Source: Gemmatimonadota bacterium (GTDB lineage: Bacteria; Gemmatimonadota; Gemmatimonadetes; Longimicrobiales; Gaopeijiaceae). From it: 64,000 bases of DNA. Of the stretch, positions 43,300-51,695 are shown in pieces. The notes beneath the pieces are model-generated. The model ran no database searches. It was not told the origin of the DNA and saw nothing but the letters and a program-made list of their open reading frames with translations. Position 1 is the stretch's first letter; each line of letters opens with the position of its first letter. The stretch lies in contig JACQVF010000054.1 in assembly GCA_016209885.1 (NCBI GenBank), positions 1-64,000 on the forward strand, in the 5' to 3' direction. The position numbers were made by a program, and so were the translations under genes.

Positions 43300-44460
43300 G
43301 TGAACCTCATCGGCCTCATGTCCGGCACCTCGCTCGACGGCGTCGACGCCGTGCTGCTCGAGCTCGAAGGCTCCGAGCCTGCTGCGCTGACCTGGCGCCT
43401 GCGCGCGTTCGTTACGATTCCCTACGGCGAGGAGCGGCGCTCAGGCATCGCCCAGGCGATCGAGTCCGGCGACGCCTCGAGCCTCTGTCGCCTGCACGCG
43501 GATCTCGGCGAATGGCTGGCGGAAGGTGCCCTTGCGGTCTGTGCTGCTGCGCGACTCAAGCCGGAAGAGGTGGCGGCGATCGGGTCGCACGGGCAGACGG
43601 TGTGGCACGAGCCGCCGACGGCAGGGCGTCGCGGGGCCACGCTCCAGCTCGGCGACCCGGCCACCATCGCGGAGCGCAGCGGCGTCCGCGTGATCGCGGA
43701 CTTCCGTGCACGGGACGTGGCGGCGGGCGGCCATGGTGCGCCGCTCGTGCCGTGGGCGGACTCGGTGCTCTTCGCCGGACATGGCCGGCGGCGGGCGATC
43801 CAGAACATCGGTGGCATGGCGAACGTCACGTGGCTCCCCCCTCGGGGGAGTGACCTCCCGGTCTTCGCCTTCGACACCGGTCCGGGCGTCGCGCTCGTCG
43901 ACGCGGCGGCCGCGCGCGCCACGGGCGGACGGATGCATTATGACGAGGAGGGGCGCCTGGCCGCCGCCGGCCGCGTGCGGGAGGATCTGCTCCTGGAGCT
44001 GCTGGCCCATCCGTTCTTCCAACTCGAGCCCCCCCGCTCCACCGGCCGCGAGACGTTCGGGACGCCGTTCGTGCGGCGGCTCATCGAACGCGTCGCGCCG
44101 AACGGCGAAGGCCAGTGGGCGGACCTGCTGGCCACGCTCACGGCGCTGACCGCGCGCTCCGTGGCCGACGCCTACCGCCGCTGGGTGCTGCCCCACGGCG
44201 TGGACGAGATCTATGTGGCGGGCGGCGGCGCCCGGAACCCCACGCTCATGGGGATGCTGGCGGCCGAGCTCGCTCCAGTGCCCGTGCGCCGCCTCGATGA
44301 GCTCGGGATGGACTCCGATGCCCGGGAGGCCGCCGCCTTCGCGCTTCTGGCGTGGGCGCACCTCCTCGGCCTGCCCGCCAACGTGCCGGCCGCCACTGGC
44401 GCTGCGGGACCGAGGATCCTCGGCTCGCTCTCGCCGGGCGCGGCGCCGCCCCGAGGATAG
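43300..44460 (+). CDS. anmK: Anhydro-N-acetylmuramic acid kinase
   Basis: A 386-residue ASKHA-fold kinase opening MNLIGLMSGTSLDGVDAVLL, the AnmK signature. GSHGQTVWHEPP, NIGGMANVTWLP, FDTGPG and the C-terminal GGGARNPTLMG complete it. It phosphorylates 1,6-anhydro-MurNAc, cutting the anhydro ring, and feeds MurQ just upstream (33-base gap). GTG start. Confidence 0.9.
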   Translation: MNLIGLMSGTSLDGVDAVLLELEGSEPAALTWRLRAFVTIPYGEERRSGIAQAIESGDASSLCRLHADLGEWLAEGALAVCAAARLKPEEVAAIGSHGQTVWHEPPTAGRRGATLQLGDPATIAERSGVRVIADFRARDVAAGGHGAPLVPWADSVLFAGHGRRRAIQNIGGMANVTWLPPRGSDLPVFAFDTGPGVALVDAAAARATGGRMHYDEEGRLAAAGRVREDLLLELLAHPFFQLEPPRSTGRETFGTPFVRRLIERVAPNGEGQWADLLATLTALTARSVADAYRRWVLPHGVDEIYVAGGGARNPTLMGMLAAELAPVPVRRLDELGMDSDAREAAAFALLAWAHLLGLPANVPAATGAAGPRILGSLSPGAAPPRG

Positions 44461-44461
44461 C

Positions 44462-46246
44462 GTGGTGCGCAAGGCCAGGGGACTCGCCCGCGAGGCACGC
44501 CCGAGGAGAGGGCGCTCCGGGCCGTCCGGCGGAGAGGAGCCCGAACGCCGTCCGTCGCGCTGGGCCGCGCTGCGACTGCCGCCGCGGACGGGCCGCTACT
44601 TCGCCGTGGGGGCCGCGCTGGTCCATCTCGTGCTTGCCCTGCTGACCTACAACCCATCGCCGCACATGGGCGGCGACAATGCCGGCTATATCACCCTCGG
44701 GTACTCGATCCTCCATCGCGGGGAATACCGCGACCTGTGGGATCCCGCCGAGCCGCCCCATACGAAGTATCCGCCCGTGTATCCCGTTATCCTGGCCATC
44801 GCCATGGCGCTCGGCGCGAAGACGTGGCACGCGTTCAAGCTGGTCTCCGTTCTGTTCACCAGCCTGGGCGCGCTCTTGGCCTATCTGTGGGCAGCCGAGC
44901 GCCGCGGGCGCGGTTTCGGCCTCGCCCTCGCGTTGCTGATCGCGGGATCCAACTCGCTCCTCTGGGCGAGCCACTGGATCCTGTCGGAGGCGCCCTTCGT
45001 GGCGTTTACGCTCTGCGGGCTGTGGGCGTTCGAGCGGGCGGAGCGGCAGGGGCTCGCGCCGCGCTGGGTCGTGCTGGGCACGTTCGCCACGCTTCTGGCC
45101 TACTTCACCCGTTCCGCGGGGCTTCCCCTCGTGATCGCGATGCTCGCGTGGCTTACAGTGCGCCGGCGCTGGCGCAGCCTGGCCGCCACGGCCCTGGCTT
45201 TCGCGGTGCCCGCTGCCCTCTGGTGGTGGTGGGGCCGCCAGGGCGCGGGATCGGACTATGTCTCCGAGTTCTGGATGCGAGATCCGTACCGGCCGGAGTT
45301 GGGGAGGGTGGATGCCCTGGGACTGCTGGAACGCTTCACGCGGAATATGTGGCTGTATGTGAGTGAGTTCGTGCCCAGTGGGCTCATGGGCCACAAGGGG
45401 ATGGCGATCGCGAGCGGTGGCGTCCTGCTCACGCTTCTCGCCGTGTGGGGGTGGGCGCGCCGAATGCGGCGCGGTCCCGGGATTCCTGAGTTCCTGCTCC
45501 CCCTCTACTTGGGCCTCATCTTCCTGTGGCCGACCGTCTGGTCCGGGGACCGCTTCGCGCTCCCGATCCTGCCGCTCGTGGTCCTCTACGCGGGCGAGGC
45601 GGTGGTGGGCGCGGCGAAACGCTTCGGACGCTGGCCCACAATCGGCGCCGGCGCGCTGGCCTTCCTCGTCGTGGCCGTGCCGGCGGGATTCGCGCTCCCG
45701 GAGGAGGTGCGGACGTCGCAGGCCTGTCTGGAGCGGGTGCGCAGGGAGGGGCCGTTCGCCTGCTACGGCGACCGCGCTCGCGAGTTCGCCGCCGCCGCGG
45801 TCTGGAGCGGAGCGCACCTCCCGCCTGACGCCGTGGTCTTCTCGCGGAAGGAGCGGATCTTCTATGTGCTGAGCCGACTGCACAGCCGCGCGTATCCGCT
45901 CACGGACGAACCCGAAGCGTTCTACCGCGCCGCCGGCGAGGTGGGTGTGCGCTATGTGCTCATCGATTACCTGGACCGCTTGGGCGGACTCTATCTGATC
46001 CCCGTAGTCCATAAGGCGCCGCAGGGATTCTGCTTCATCAGGGGGTTCGGTGCGGAGGACGGTCAGACCCTTCTCTTCGGGCTGGTGGCGGATCAGGCGC
46101 GGCCACCCGCGGCGGTCGAGTCCGGCAAAGGATACTTCACCCTGGACATGACGCCGTGTCCATCCCAGATGCTGCGACAGCCGCCTCAGGAGCCTTCATC
46201 ATCCACGAGCTCGCTGATTCCCCTCCTTGCGCCCGCGGAGCCGTAG
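44462..46246 (+). CDS. GT39/ArnT-like membrane glycosyltransferase
   Basis: A 594-residue protein with about ten membrane segments. The first extracytoplasmic loop has MGGDNAGYITLGYSILHRGE (~residues 69-88) and the THTKYPPVYPVILA-like PPHTKYPPVYPVILAIAMAL segment, the Asp-containing loop and conserved layout of polyprenol-phosphate-sugar glycosyltransferases (GT-C fold). The C-terminal ~140 residues are soluble. The donor and acceptor are unknown. A similar protein is at 57416. The GTG start (44462 or 44465) follows the AnmK stop by one base. Its 3' end overlaps a convergent gene by 61 bases. Confidence 0.75.
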   Translation: MVRKARGLAREARPRRGRSGPSGGEEPERRPSRWAALRLPPRTGRYFAVGAALVHLVLALLTYNPSPHMGGDNAGYITLGYSILHRGEYRDLWDPAEPPHTKYPPVYPVILAIAMALGAKTWHAFKLVSVLFTSLGALLAYLWAAERRGRGFGLALALLIAGSNSLLWASHWILSEAPFVAFTLCGLWAFERAERQGLAPRWVVLGTFATLLAYFTRSAGLPLVIAMLAWLTVRRRWRSLAATALAFAVPAALWWWWGRQGAGSDYVSEFWMRDPYRPELGRVDALGLLERFTRNMWLYVSEFVPSGLMGHKGMAIASGGVLLTLLAVWGWARRMRRGPGIPEFLLPLYLGLIFLWPTVWSGDRFALPILPLVVLYAGEAVVGAAKRFGRWPTIGAGALAFLVVAVPAGFALPEEVRTSQACLERVRREGPFACYGDRAREFAAAAVWSGAHLPPDAVVFSRKERIFYVLSRLHSRAYPLTDEPEAFYRAAGEVGVRYVLIDYLDRLGGLYLIPVVHKAPQGFCFIRGFGAEDGQTLLFGLVADQARPPAAVESGKGYFTLDMTPCPSQMLRQPPQEPSSSTSSLIPLLAPAEP

Positions 46247-46827
46247 AGCACGGCCAGGGTAATCCCGAAAACCAGATGCGCGTAGATGGAGCCCGCGCGC
46301 GGGACGCCTTCGCCCCGGAGGAGCGAGGCGAGGACGGGAACCCCGCGCCGCGGTGCGATGGAGCGGAGCACGACTGCGAGGCCACCCTGAGAGGCTGTCG
46401 CGTAATCAAGCAGGCTGTAGGCGACGCCGCGCAGCGCCGCTGGCCCCGGGACGCGCGGTTCGAGGAACGCGGCGTACAGGAGGCCGTCCCCCGCTCCCTC
46501 CAGTACCTCGCCCAGCAGGTTGGCGCCTTCCTGCCGCTCGGCGCCGTTGCCGAGGAGAGTCCGGAGCACGTGGGTGATGGCCGCCGCGCCGCCGCCGGCC
46601 GCCGCCGCGCGGATCCAGCGCGGCCGTGCCCGGGACGAACGGCTGCGCGGGCCCGCGAGCAGATGGGCCGTGAAGGCGCTGAGTCCGGCGGCCGCCACGG
46701 TGCCTGCCAGACGCAGGCCGGGGCTGCCCGCATCCAGGCGATGGCCGGCGGACGCCAACCGCTGGCGCAGGCTCTCGATCTCGTATCCGAGGCGATACCA
46801 GAGCGCGGTTTCCGATGTCATGCGCAA
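46186..46827 (-). CDS. Hypothetical protein
   Basis: A 213-residue protein (alternative ATG at 46821). It has weakly hydrophobic segments around residues 40-60 (LAGTVAAAGLSAFTAHLLAG) and ~175-190 (YAHLVFGITLAVLYG), so it may be membrane-associated. No family recognised. It overlaps the end of the convergent glycosyltransferase gene by 61 bases. Confidence 0.55.
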   Translation of the reverse strand: MRMTSETALWYRLGYEIESLRQRLASAGHRLDAGSPGLRLAGTVAAAGLSAFTAHLLAGPRSRSSRARPRWIRAAAAGGGAAAITHVLRTLLGNGAERQEGANLLGEVLEGAGDGLLYAAFLEPRVPGPAALRGVAYSLLDYATASQGGLAVVLRSIAPRRGVPVLASLLRGEGVPRAGSIYAHLVFGITLAVLYGSAGARRGISELVDDEGS

Positions 46828-47041
46828 CCCTGCGAGCGGTGGACGGGTTCAGCAAGGGGCTGTCAGCCCGCGGCGGCGGGCCGGTGAACGCGTCGGCGCC
46901 TCATTATACAGATCGCGTGCTCAGGCGGTAGAGTGCTGGACGGAGGATGATGCGCCCCAGTATGTTTCGCGCCGCGACCGTGCCGGCACACGCCCGACGG
47001 CACACGCCCGACGGCGATGGCTCCGGATGGAAGAGCAGCCC

Positions 47042-50000
47042 ATGCGCCGAGCCCACGTCTGCCTGCTCCTGATCGCCGTGACCCTTGCGGGCGCCGCTGC
47101 GCCGCGCCCGCTTCGCGCCCAGGTACGGCCCGACGCGACGTGGCGTAGCCTGGAGACCGAGCACTTCGTTCTCACGTTCGAAGCGGGGCTCGAGGCGCAG
47201 GCCGGGCGTGCCGCGGAGCGTGCCGAGCGCGCGTATGCGCGGATCGTCGCGGAGGAGTTTGTCGCGCCGCCGCCCGGCCGAATCGACCTCATCCTCGCCG
47301 ACAACGTGGACTTTTCCAACGGGCTCGCCACCGTGGTGCCCTCGAACCGGATCACGGTCTTCGTCCATCCCCCGGTGGACGACGTGAGCCTCGACTTCTA
47401 CGATGACTGGCTCGAGCTCGTCATCACCCACGAGCTGACGCACGTCTTCCACCTCGACGAGAGCCGGATGATCGGGTCGGTGGTGCGCCGCATCTTCGGG
47501 CGCTATCCCGCCCCTTGGCCGTTCTTCCCGGGCCTTGCCACGCCCACGTGGACGATCGAGGGGTTTGCCACGTACTATGAGTCGGCGCTCACGGACGCAG
47601 GGCGCGTGAACGGCACCTATCTCGAGATGGTGGTGCGTACCGCCGCCCTCGAGGGGCGCTTCGAGTCGCTCGACCGCGTCTCCGGACGCTCACCCGTCTG
47701 GCCGGATGGCGATCGTCCTTACGCCTACGGGTCCCTCTTCTTCAACCATTTGCTCGAGCGCTACGGTGAGGACCAGATGGCGAAGTTCGTCCACGCCGTG
47801 GCCGGGCAACTCGTACCCTATCGGCTGAACGCCGCGGCGAAGCGATCGTTCGGCGTGACGTTCTCGGCGGCGTGGCGCGAGTGGCGGTCGCTGCTGGAGA
47901 AGCGGCACGCAGCGCTCGCCGACTCCCTGACGCGCCACGCGCCGCTGACCGCGGGACAGCCGCTTACCCACGAGGGCCGCTTCGCACTCTACCCACGGTT
48001 CTCGGCCGACGGCGCGGAGATCGCCTTCCTGCGCTCCGACGGGCGGAGCGATCCCCAGATCCGCATCGTGAGCGCCGACGGATCGCGTGCGCGGAGGTAC
48101 GCCCGAGTGAACGGCGTCGAGCCCATGGACTGGCTGACCGACGGCCGCTTCCTGGCGGCGCAGCTCGAGTACCTCGATCCCTACACGGTGACGAAGGACC
48201 TCTACCTCCTAGGGCCGGACGGTGCCCGGCGGCTCACCCACGGCCGGCGCCTCTACCACCCGGATGCCGCGCCGGATGGTCGCACGGCCATCGCCGTCCA
48301 GAACGGCACGGGAACGAACCGGCTGGTCCGCGTCGATCTGGTGACGGGCAAGGTCGAGCCGGTGACCGAGCTGCGCGACGACCGGCACTGGGCCTACCCG
48401 CGCTGGTCCGCCGACGGGCGCTTCGTCGCCGTGTCGCGCTGGCGGCCGGGCGCGTATTACGACGTGGTCGTCCTCGACGCGAGCGGCGAGATGGTGGCCG
48501 AGATCACTCAGGATCGCGCCGTCGACGTCGCAGCCACGTGGTCGCCGGATGGACGCTGGCTCATCTGGTCCTCGGACCGCAGTGGCATCCCAAATCTCTA
48601 TGCCGTGCAGGTGGACGGCCTCGCTGCCGCGCGAGCGGAGGGCGCCCGCGACCGCGTGGTGCATCCGCAGCTCGGACCGCTGCGGCAGGTGACGAACGTG
48701 CTGGGCGGCGCGTGGTTTCCCGAGGTCAGCCCGGATGGCGCATGGATCACCTACGCGGCGTATCACGCCGACGGCTGGAAGATCGAGCGAATCCCCTTCG
48801 ATCCCCGGTCCTGGTTCGACCCGCTCCCCCTCGCCGTCGAGCGGTTCCGCGCTGACGGTGCGACGCGCGAGCCCCCGGCTTCCGGAGGCGGCGACCTCCC
48901 GGAGGCGCCTGTACGATCCTACCGCGCGGCGCGTGCTCTTCTGCCTCGCTTCTGGATCCCCCTCTATTTCGGCGCGGAGCGAGTGGCCGGCCGGGAGGTG
49001 GTGCCCGGCCGGCTCGGAGCGCTCACGGGCGGACGAGACCTCGTGGACCGCCACGCCTACACGGTGTGGGCGGCCGCTAACCCGGATGGCGCGTGGCTCG
49101 AGGGGACGATCGACTACAGCTACGCGGGGCTCGGAAACCCGGTGCTCGGGATCGCCATCGAGCAGGAGTATGATGCCTTCGGACCCGTGCTGGGACGAGG
49201 CCGCGAGGGTAGAGTGGACACGCTTTTCATCGCCGAGCGCGAGAGCCGACTTATTGGGTCCGCGACTCTGCTGCGTCCCCGCTTTCGCTCGAACTTCTTC
49301 CTCACCTTCTCCGGGGGCGTCGTGCAGGAAGCGCGCAGGCTTCTCGAGGGAGATGGATCCGAGAGCCGGCGTTACCGGCTGCAGCGGCCGAACAGCCGTC
49401 TGGGCGAGGTGGCGGCGACGCTGGGGTACTCGAATGCGCGCCTCTACGCGTTCTCCATCAGCACGGAGAACGGACTCGCCGGCTTCGTGCGCGTCCGGGC
49501 GCGGCGCGAGCTCGACGTGCCGGATTCACTGCGTGGCGTCTTCGGGGGCGAGCGCTCCTTCCAGGAAGTCAGCGGACAGCTGCGCGCCTACCTGGGTTTG
49601 CCCGGACCGGGCTTCGCGAACCACGTGCTCGCCGCGCGCCTGAGCGCAGGCTTCGCAGGCGGACCCGGCGCCGACAGGGCTCACTTCGAGCTGGGCGGCG
49701 CCGCCGGAGTGCCGGAGCCGCTCAGCGGGCTCGAGCTCTTCGGCGGGAGCCGCCTGCTGTTTCCCGTGCGCGGCTACCCGGAGACGTTCCTCGCGGGGAA
49801 CCACATCTGGTCCGCGAGCGCCGAGTACCGCGTACCACTCTGGCTCGCGCACCGCGGGCTCGGACTCTGGCCCGCGTACCTCGATCGCGTGGCGGGCACG
49901 CTGTTCTTCGATGCGGGGAACGCTTGGGGACCTGAGCGATCGCCGGGGCAAGCGCTCGCGTCCGCGGGCGGCGAACTGAGCGCGCGCATCCTGCCGTTCT

Positions 50001-50095
50001 GGACAAGCGTGCTGACCATCCGCCTGGGCGTCGCTGGCGCACTGCGCCAGGGCGGCGGGGTAACCACCTACGTGCGATTAGGGCAGGCGTTCTGA
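47042..50095 (+). CDS. Secreted metallopeptidase-propeller-beta-barrel protein
   Basis: A 1017-residue exported protein from the ATG at 47042, giving a clean signal peptide (AHVCLLLIAVTLAGAAAPRP ... RAQ). Residues ~30-300 are a peptidase MA-like zinc domain (ITHELTHVFHLDESRM, HExxH at ~130-134; GLATPTWTIEGFATYYESAL). Residues ~310-590 are TolB/PD40 beta-propeller repeats (YPRFSADGAEIAFLRSDGRS, TWSPDGRWLIWSSDRSGIPN). Residues ~640-1017 form an outer-membrane barrel of the BamA/surface-antigen type ending TYVRLGQAF. It would place a peptidase-propeller head on an outer-membrane barrel. Function inferred only from domains. Confidence 0.78.
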   Translation: MRRAHVCLLLIAVTLAGAAAPRPLRAQVRPDATWRSLETEHFVLTFEAGLEAQAGRAAERAERAYARIVAEEFVAPPPGRIDLILADNVDFSNGLATVVPSNRITVFVHPPVDDVSLDFYDDWLELVITHELTHVFHLDESRMIGSVVRRIFGRYPAPWPFFPGLATPTWTIEGFATYYESALTDAGRVNGTYLEMVVRTAALEGRFESLDRVSGRSPVWPDGDRPYAYGSLFFNHLLERYGEDQMAKFVHAVAGQLVPYRLNAAAKRSFGVTFSAAWREWRSLLEKRHAALADSLTRHAPLTAGQPLTHEGRFALYPRFSADGAEIAFLRSDGRSDPQIRIVSADGSRARRYARVNGVEPMDWLTDGRFLAAQLEYLDPYTVTKDLYLLGPDGARRLTHGRRLYHPDAAPDGRTAIAVQNGTGTNRLVRVDLVTGKVEPVTELRDDRHWAYPRWSADGRFVAVSRWRPGAYYDVVVLDASGEMVAEITQDRAVDVAATWSPDGRWLIWSSDRSGIPNLYAVQVDGLAAARAEGARDRVVHPQLGPLRQVTNVLGGAWFPEVSPDGAWITYAAYHADGWKIERIPFDPRSWFDPLPLAVERFRADGATREPPASGGGDLPEAPVRSYRAARALLPRFWIPLYFGAERVAGREVVPGRLGALTGGRDLVDRHAYTVWAAANPDGAWLEGTIDYSYAGLGNPVLGIAIEQEYDAFGPVLGRGREGRVDTLFIAERESRLIGSATLLRPRFRSNFFLTFSGGVVQEARRLLEGDGSESRRYRLQRPNSRLGEVAATLGYSNARLYAFSISTENGLAGFVRVRARRELDVPDSLRGVFGGERSFQEVSGQLRAYLGLPGPGFANHVLAARLSAGFAGGPGADRAHFELGGAAGVPEPLSGLELFGGSRLLFPVRGYPETFLAGNHIWSASAEYRVPLWLAHRGLGLWPAYLDRVAGTLFFDAGNAWGPERSPGQALASAGGELSARILPFWTSVLTIRLGVAGALRQGGGVTTYVRLGQAF

Positions 50096-50220
50096 ACCGT
50101 ACGGTCGGGCGGCTCCACAACCGCAGCTCGGCTGGCTGCGCAGGGGCCATCGGAGCGGGCGCCTCGAGGGAGCCCCAGCGAGACAGGGGCGGCCGAGCGA
50201 CGGCTCGCGCCCTCCGCCGC

Positions 50221-50628
50221 TCACCTGCCCGCCGCCTGGGCGAGAGACGAGGAGCCGCGCAGGTGTTGCTCTGTCCTTCCCGCCACCGCCGCCATGCGGT
50301 CGATGGAGTTGAGCATCTGGGCGCGCACTCGCTCGAACTCGCCCCGCGCCTCCGGCGTCGCCCGGTCGTGCAGAGCCACCGCCGCCGCGTTCATCTCGCG
50401 CACGAGACCGATGAAGCGATCAGCCTCGGCCCGCAGGGCGAGATACCTGCGCTCGTTCGGGAGAAGTGGATTCGTGAGCTGCCACACGCCTGCCTCGATG
50501 GCCAGCACTCCGGCCAACACGACGAGCACCTGGACGGTCAGGTTGGTCAGCAGCAGGACTCCCGCGAACACGATCACCATTCCGACGATCGGCAGGCCTA
50601 CGTCGACGAGCTTCCGTAGCGTTCTCAA
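50221..50628 (-). CDS. Small membrane protein with helical tail
   Basis: A 135-residue protein with two adjacent membrane segments (VGLPIVGMVIVFAGVLLLTN and LVVLAGVLAIEAGVWQL, residues ~10-53). A long charged helix follows (~60-125) that may form a coiled coil. No recognised family; likely a cytoplasm-facing membrane adaptor. It is convergent with the large peptidase-barrel gene. Confidence 0.6.
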   Translation of the reverse strand: MRTLRKLVDVGLPIVGMVIVFAGVLLLTNLTVQVLVVLAGVLAIEAGVWQLTNPLLPNERRYLALRAEADRFIGLVREMNAAAVALHDRATPEARGEFERVRAQMLNSIDRMAAVAGRTEQHLRGSSSLAQAAGR

Positions 50629-50696
50629 GAGTATCCTCCGGGGAATGCCTCCACGGGACCGATGCGAGCTTCACCAGCCCCCCGGGCCGTATGCCG

Positions 50697-51182
50697 TCAG
50701 CTCTTCTTCCCTTTGCCCTTGCCGCCCTTGCCGCCCTTGCCGCCCTTGCCGCCCTTGCCGCTCGCTGCACAGCTCGTCTTTCCCACGTCCGCTTCCGTCA
50801 TCGCTCCACCGTCAAGCGGATAGCGGGTGCTCACGGCCGTCTTCGAACCCGCCCGCCATGCCTGCATCTGGACATAGGAATCGCTCGGGCCGGAACCCGC
50901 AAGGTACTGGAACTGGCAGTACGTCACATCGCTCGACGGAGTGTAGCCCACGTCCTCAAGCGCGTCGACCGTCGTCGGCCAGCTCGTGTTCGTGTTCACG
51001 TACGTCTCCACGGCCCACATCGCGTTGCGCAGGTCCACCTTCGTCGCCGAAACGGCGGCCTTCTCCCGCGCTCGGCTGATGAGCGGCGCCAGAATCAACG
51101 CCAGGAGCCCGATCACCAGCGTGACGAGTGTCAGCTCGACGAGGGTGAACCCCTGTGAGCTTCCGGTCGACAACCGCCTCAT
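50697..51182 (-). CDS. Type IV pilin-like / pseudopilin with Gly-Lys tail
   Basis: A 161-residue prepilin: QGFTLVELTLVTLVIGLLAL is the prepilin-peptidase site (after G11) and hydrophobic helix with the conserved Glu5 of the mature protein. The middle (YVNTNTSWPTTVDALEDVGY, YCQFQYLAG) is the globular head with a Cys pair. The last ~20 residues are nearly all Gly and Lys (KGGKGGKGGKGGKGKGKKS), encoded by 9-bp repeats. GGAG lies 6 bases before the ATG at 51182. No other pilus gene is near. Confidence 0.8.
   Translation of the reverse strand: MRRLSTGSSQGFTLVELTLVTLVIGLLALILAPLISRAREKAAVSATKVDLRNAMWAVETYVNTNTSWPTTVDALEDVGYTPSSDVTYCQFQYLAGSGPSDSYVQMQAWRAGSKTAVSTRYPLDGGAMTEADVGKTSCAASGKGGKGGKGGKGGKGKGKKS
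50706..50760. repeat. 9-bp tandem repeat encoding (GGK)n in the pilin tail
   Basis: CTTGCCGCC repeats five to six times on the plus strand (GGCGGCAAG in the coding sense, Gly-Gly-Lys). Because the unit is a multiple of three, slippage would change the length of the positively charged pilin tail without changing frame. Confidence 0.85.
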
Positions 51183-51519
51183 GTGCACTCCATGCGCCCC
51201 TGTACCAACAGCCACGATCCAGCGCGGAACTCCCCCAACCTCCTGTACCCCCTCTGCCACCAAGATAAAAGCGCAGCGGCCTGTAGGTCCAACCATCCGG
51301 CGTGGGACCGCGTGGGACCGGTGTCGCTGAAACGCCCCGCTGCGCCTCCGCCAGCACCCGCAAGGGCGTCCGCCCGTAGACGTGCGATCGTGCTCCATCG
51401 ACGCCTTTGCACCGAGACCAGCCGCCGAGAAAGGCCGATCACGGATGACTTGAGACGCCTCGATTCCTCCGCACCTCGGCGCTCCCGTCCACCCGACTCG
51501 ATTCGCTGACCGAAAAAAC
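51183..51519. other. 337-bp intergenic space between pilin and nrdJ promoters
   Basis: No gene seen on either strand that has a ribosome-binding site and coding character. It contains a short duplication, GCGTGGGACC twice (51299-51316). Divergent promoters for the pilin (minus) and nrdJ (plus) must lie within or beside it. Confidence 0.5.
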
Positions 51520-51594
51520 TTGACCGCAAGATCTAGTAGCATTATGTTGGAGTCACCTCAACATATGGTGTTGGATGCGGAGCAGTTGTCCACA
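51520..51594 (+). promoter_or_regulatory. nrdJ promoter with palindromic operator and a DnaA-box-like site
   Basis: TTGACC (51520-51525), a 17-base spacer and TATGTT (51543-51548) form a sigma-70-type promoter. Overlapping and following it are ATGTTG (51544-51549), CAACAT (51559-51564) and TGTTG (51569-51573), which make two interleaved inverted repeats such as CAACATATGGTGTTG. This is a plausible repressor site, for instance for NrdR. TTGTCCACA (51586-51594) differs from the DnaA box TTATCCACA at one base. There is no B12 riboswitch-like structure before the start. Confidence 0.5.
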
Positions 51595-51695
51595 CGGCGG
51601 AAGCGATTGACAACGTACCTTGCCATCGGTTTTCAACGAATTCACAACCCGGTTTTCCAGGGGTTTCCACAGTTCCTTCTCGGGAGTCTCAGCTG

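Noticed and set aside
51586-51672. Possible replication origin near nrdJ (TTGTCCACA, TTTCCACAG)
   Set aside because: Only one site is within one mismatch of a DnaA box, no AT-rich unwinding region or dnaA/dnaN gene is near; kept only as a possible DnaA-control site.
51183-51695. Cobalamin riboswitch before the B12-dependent reductase
   Set aside because: No B12-box-like conserved core or multi-stem layout could be recognised by eye; a covariance-model search would settle it.
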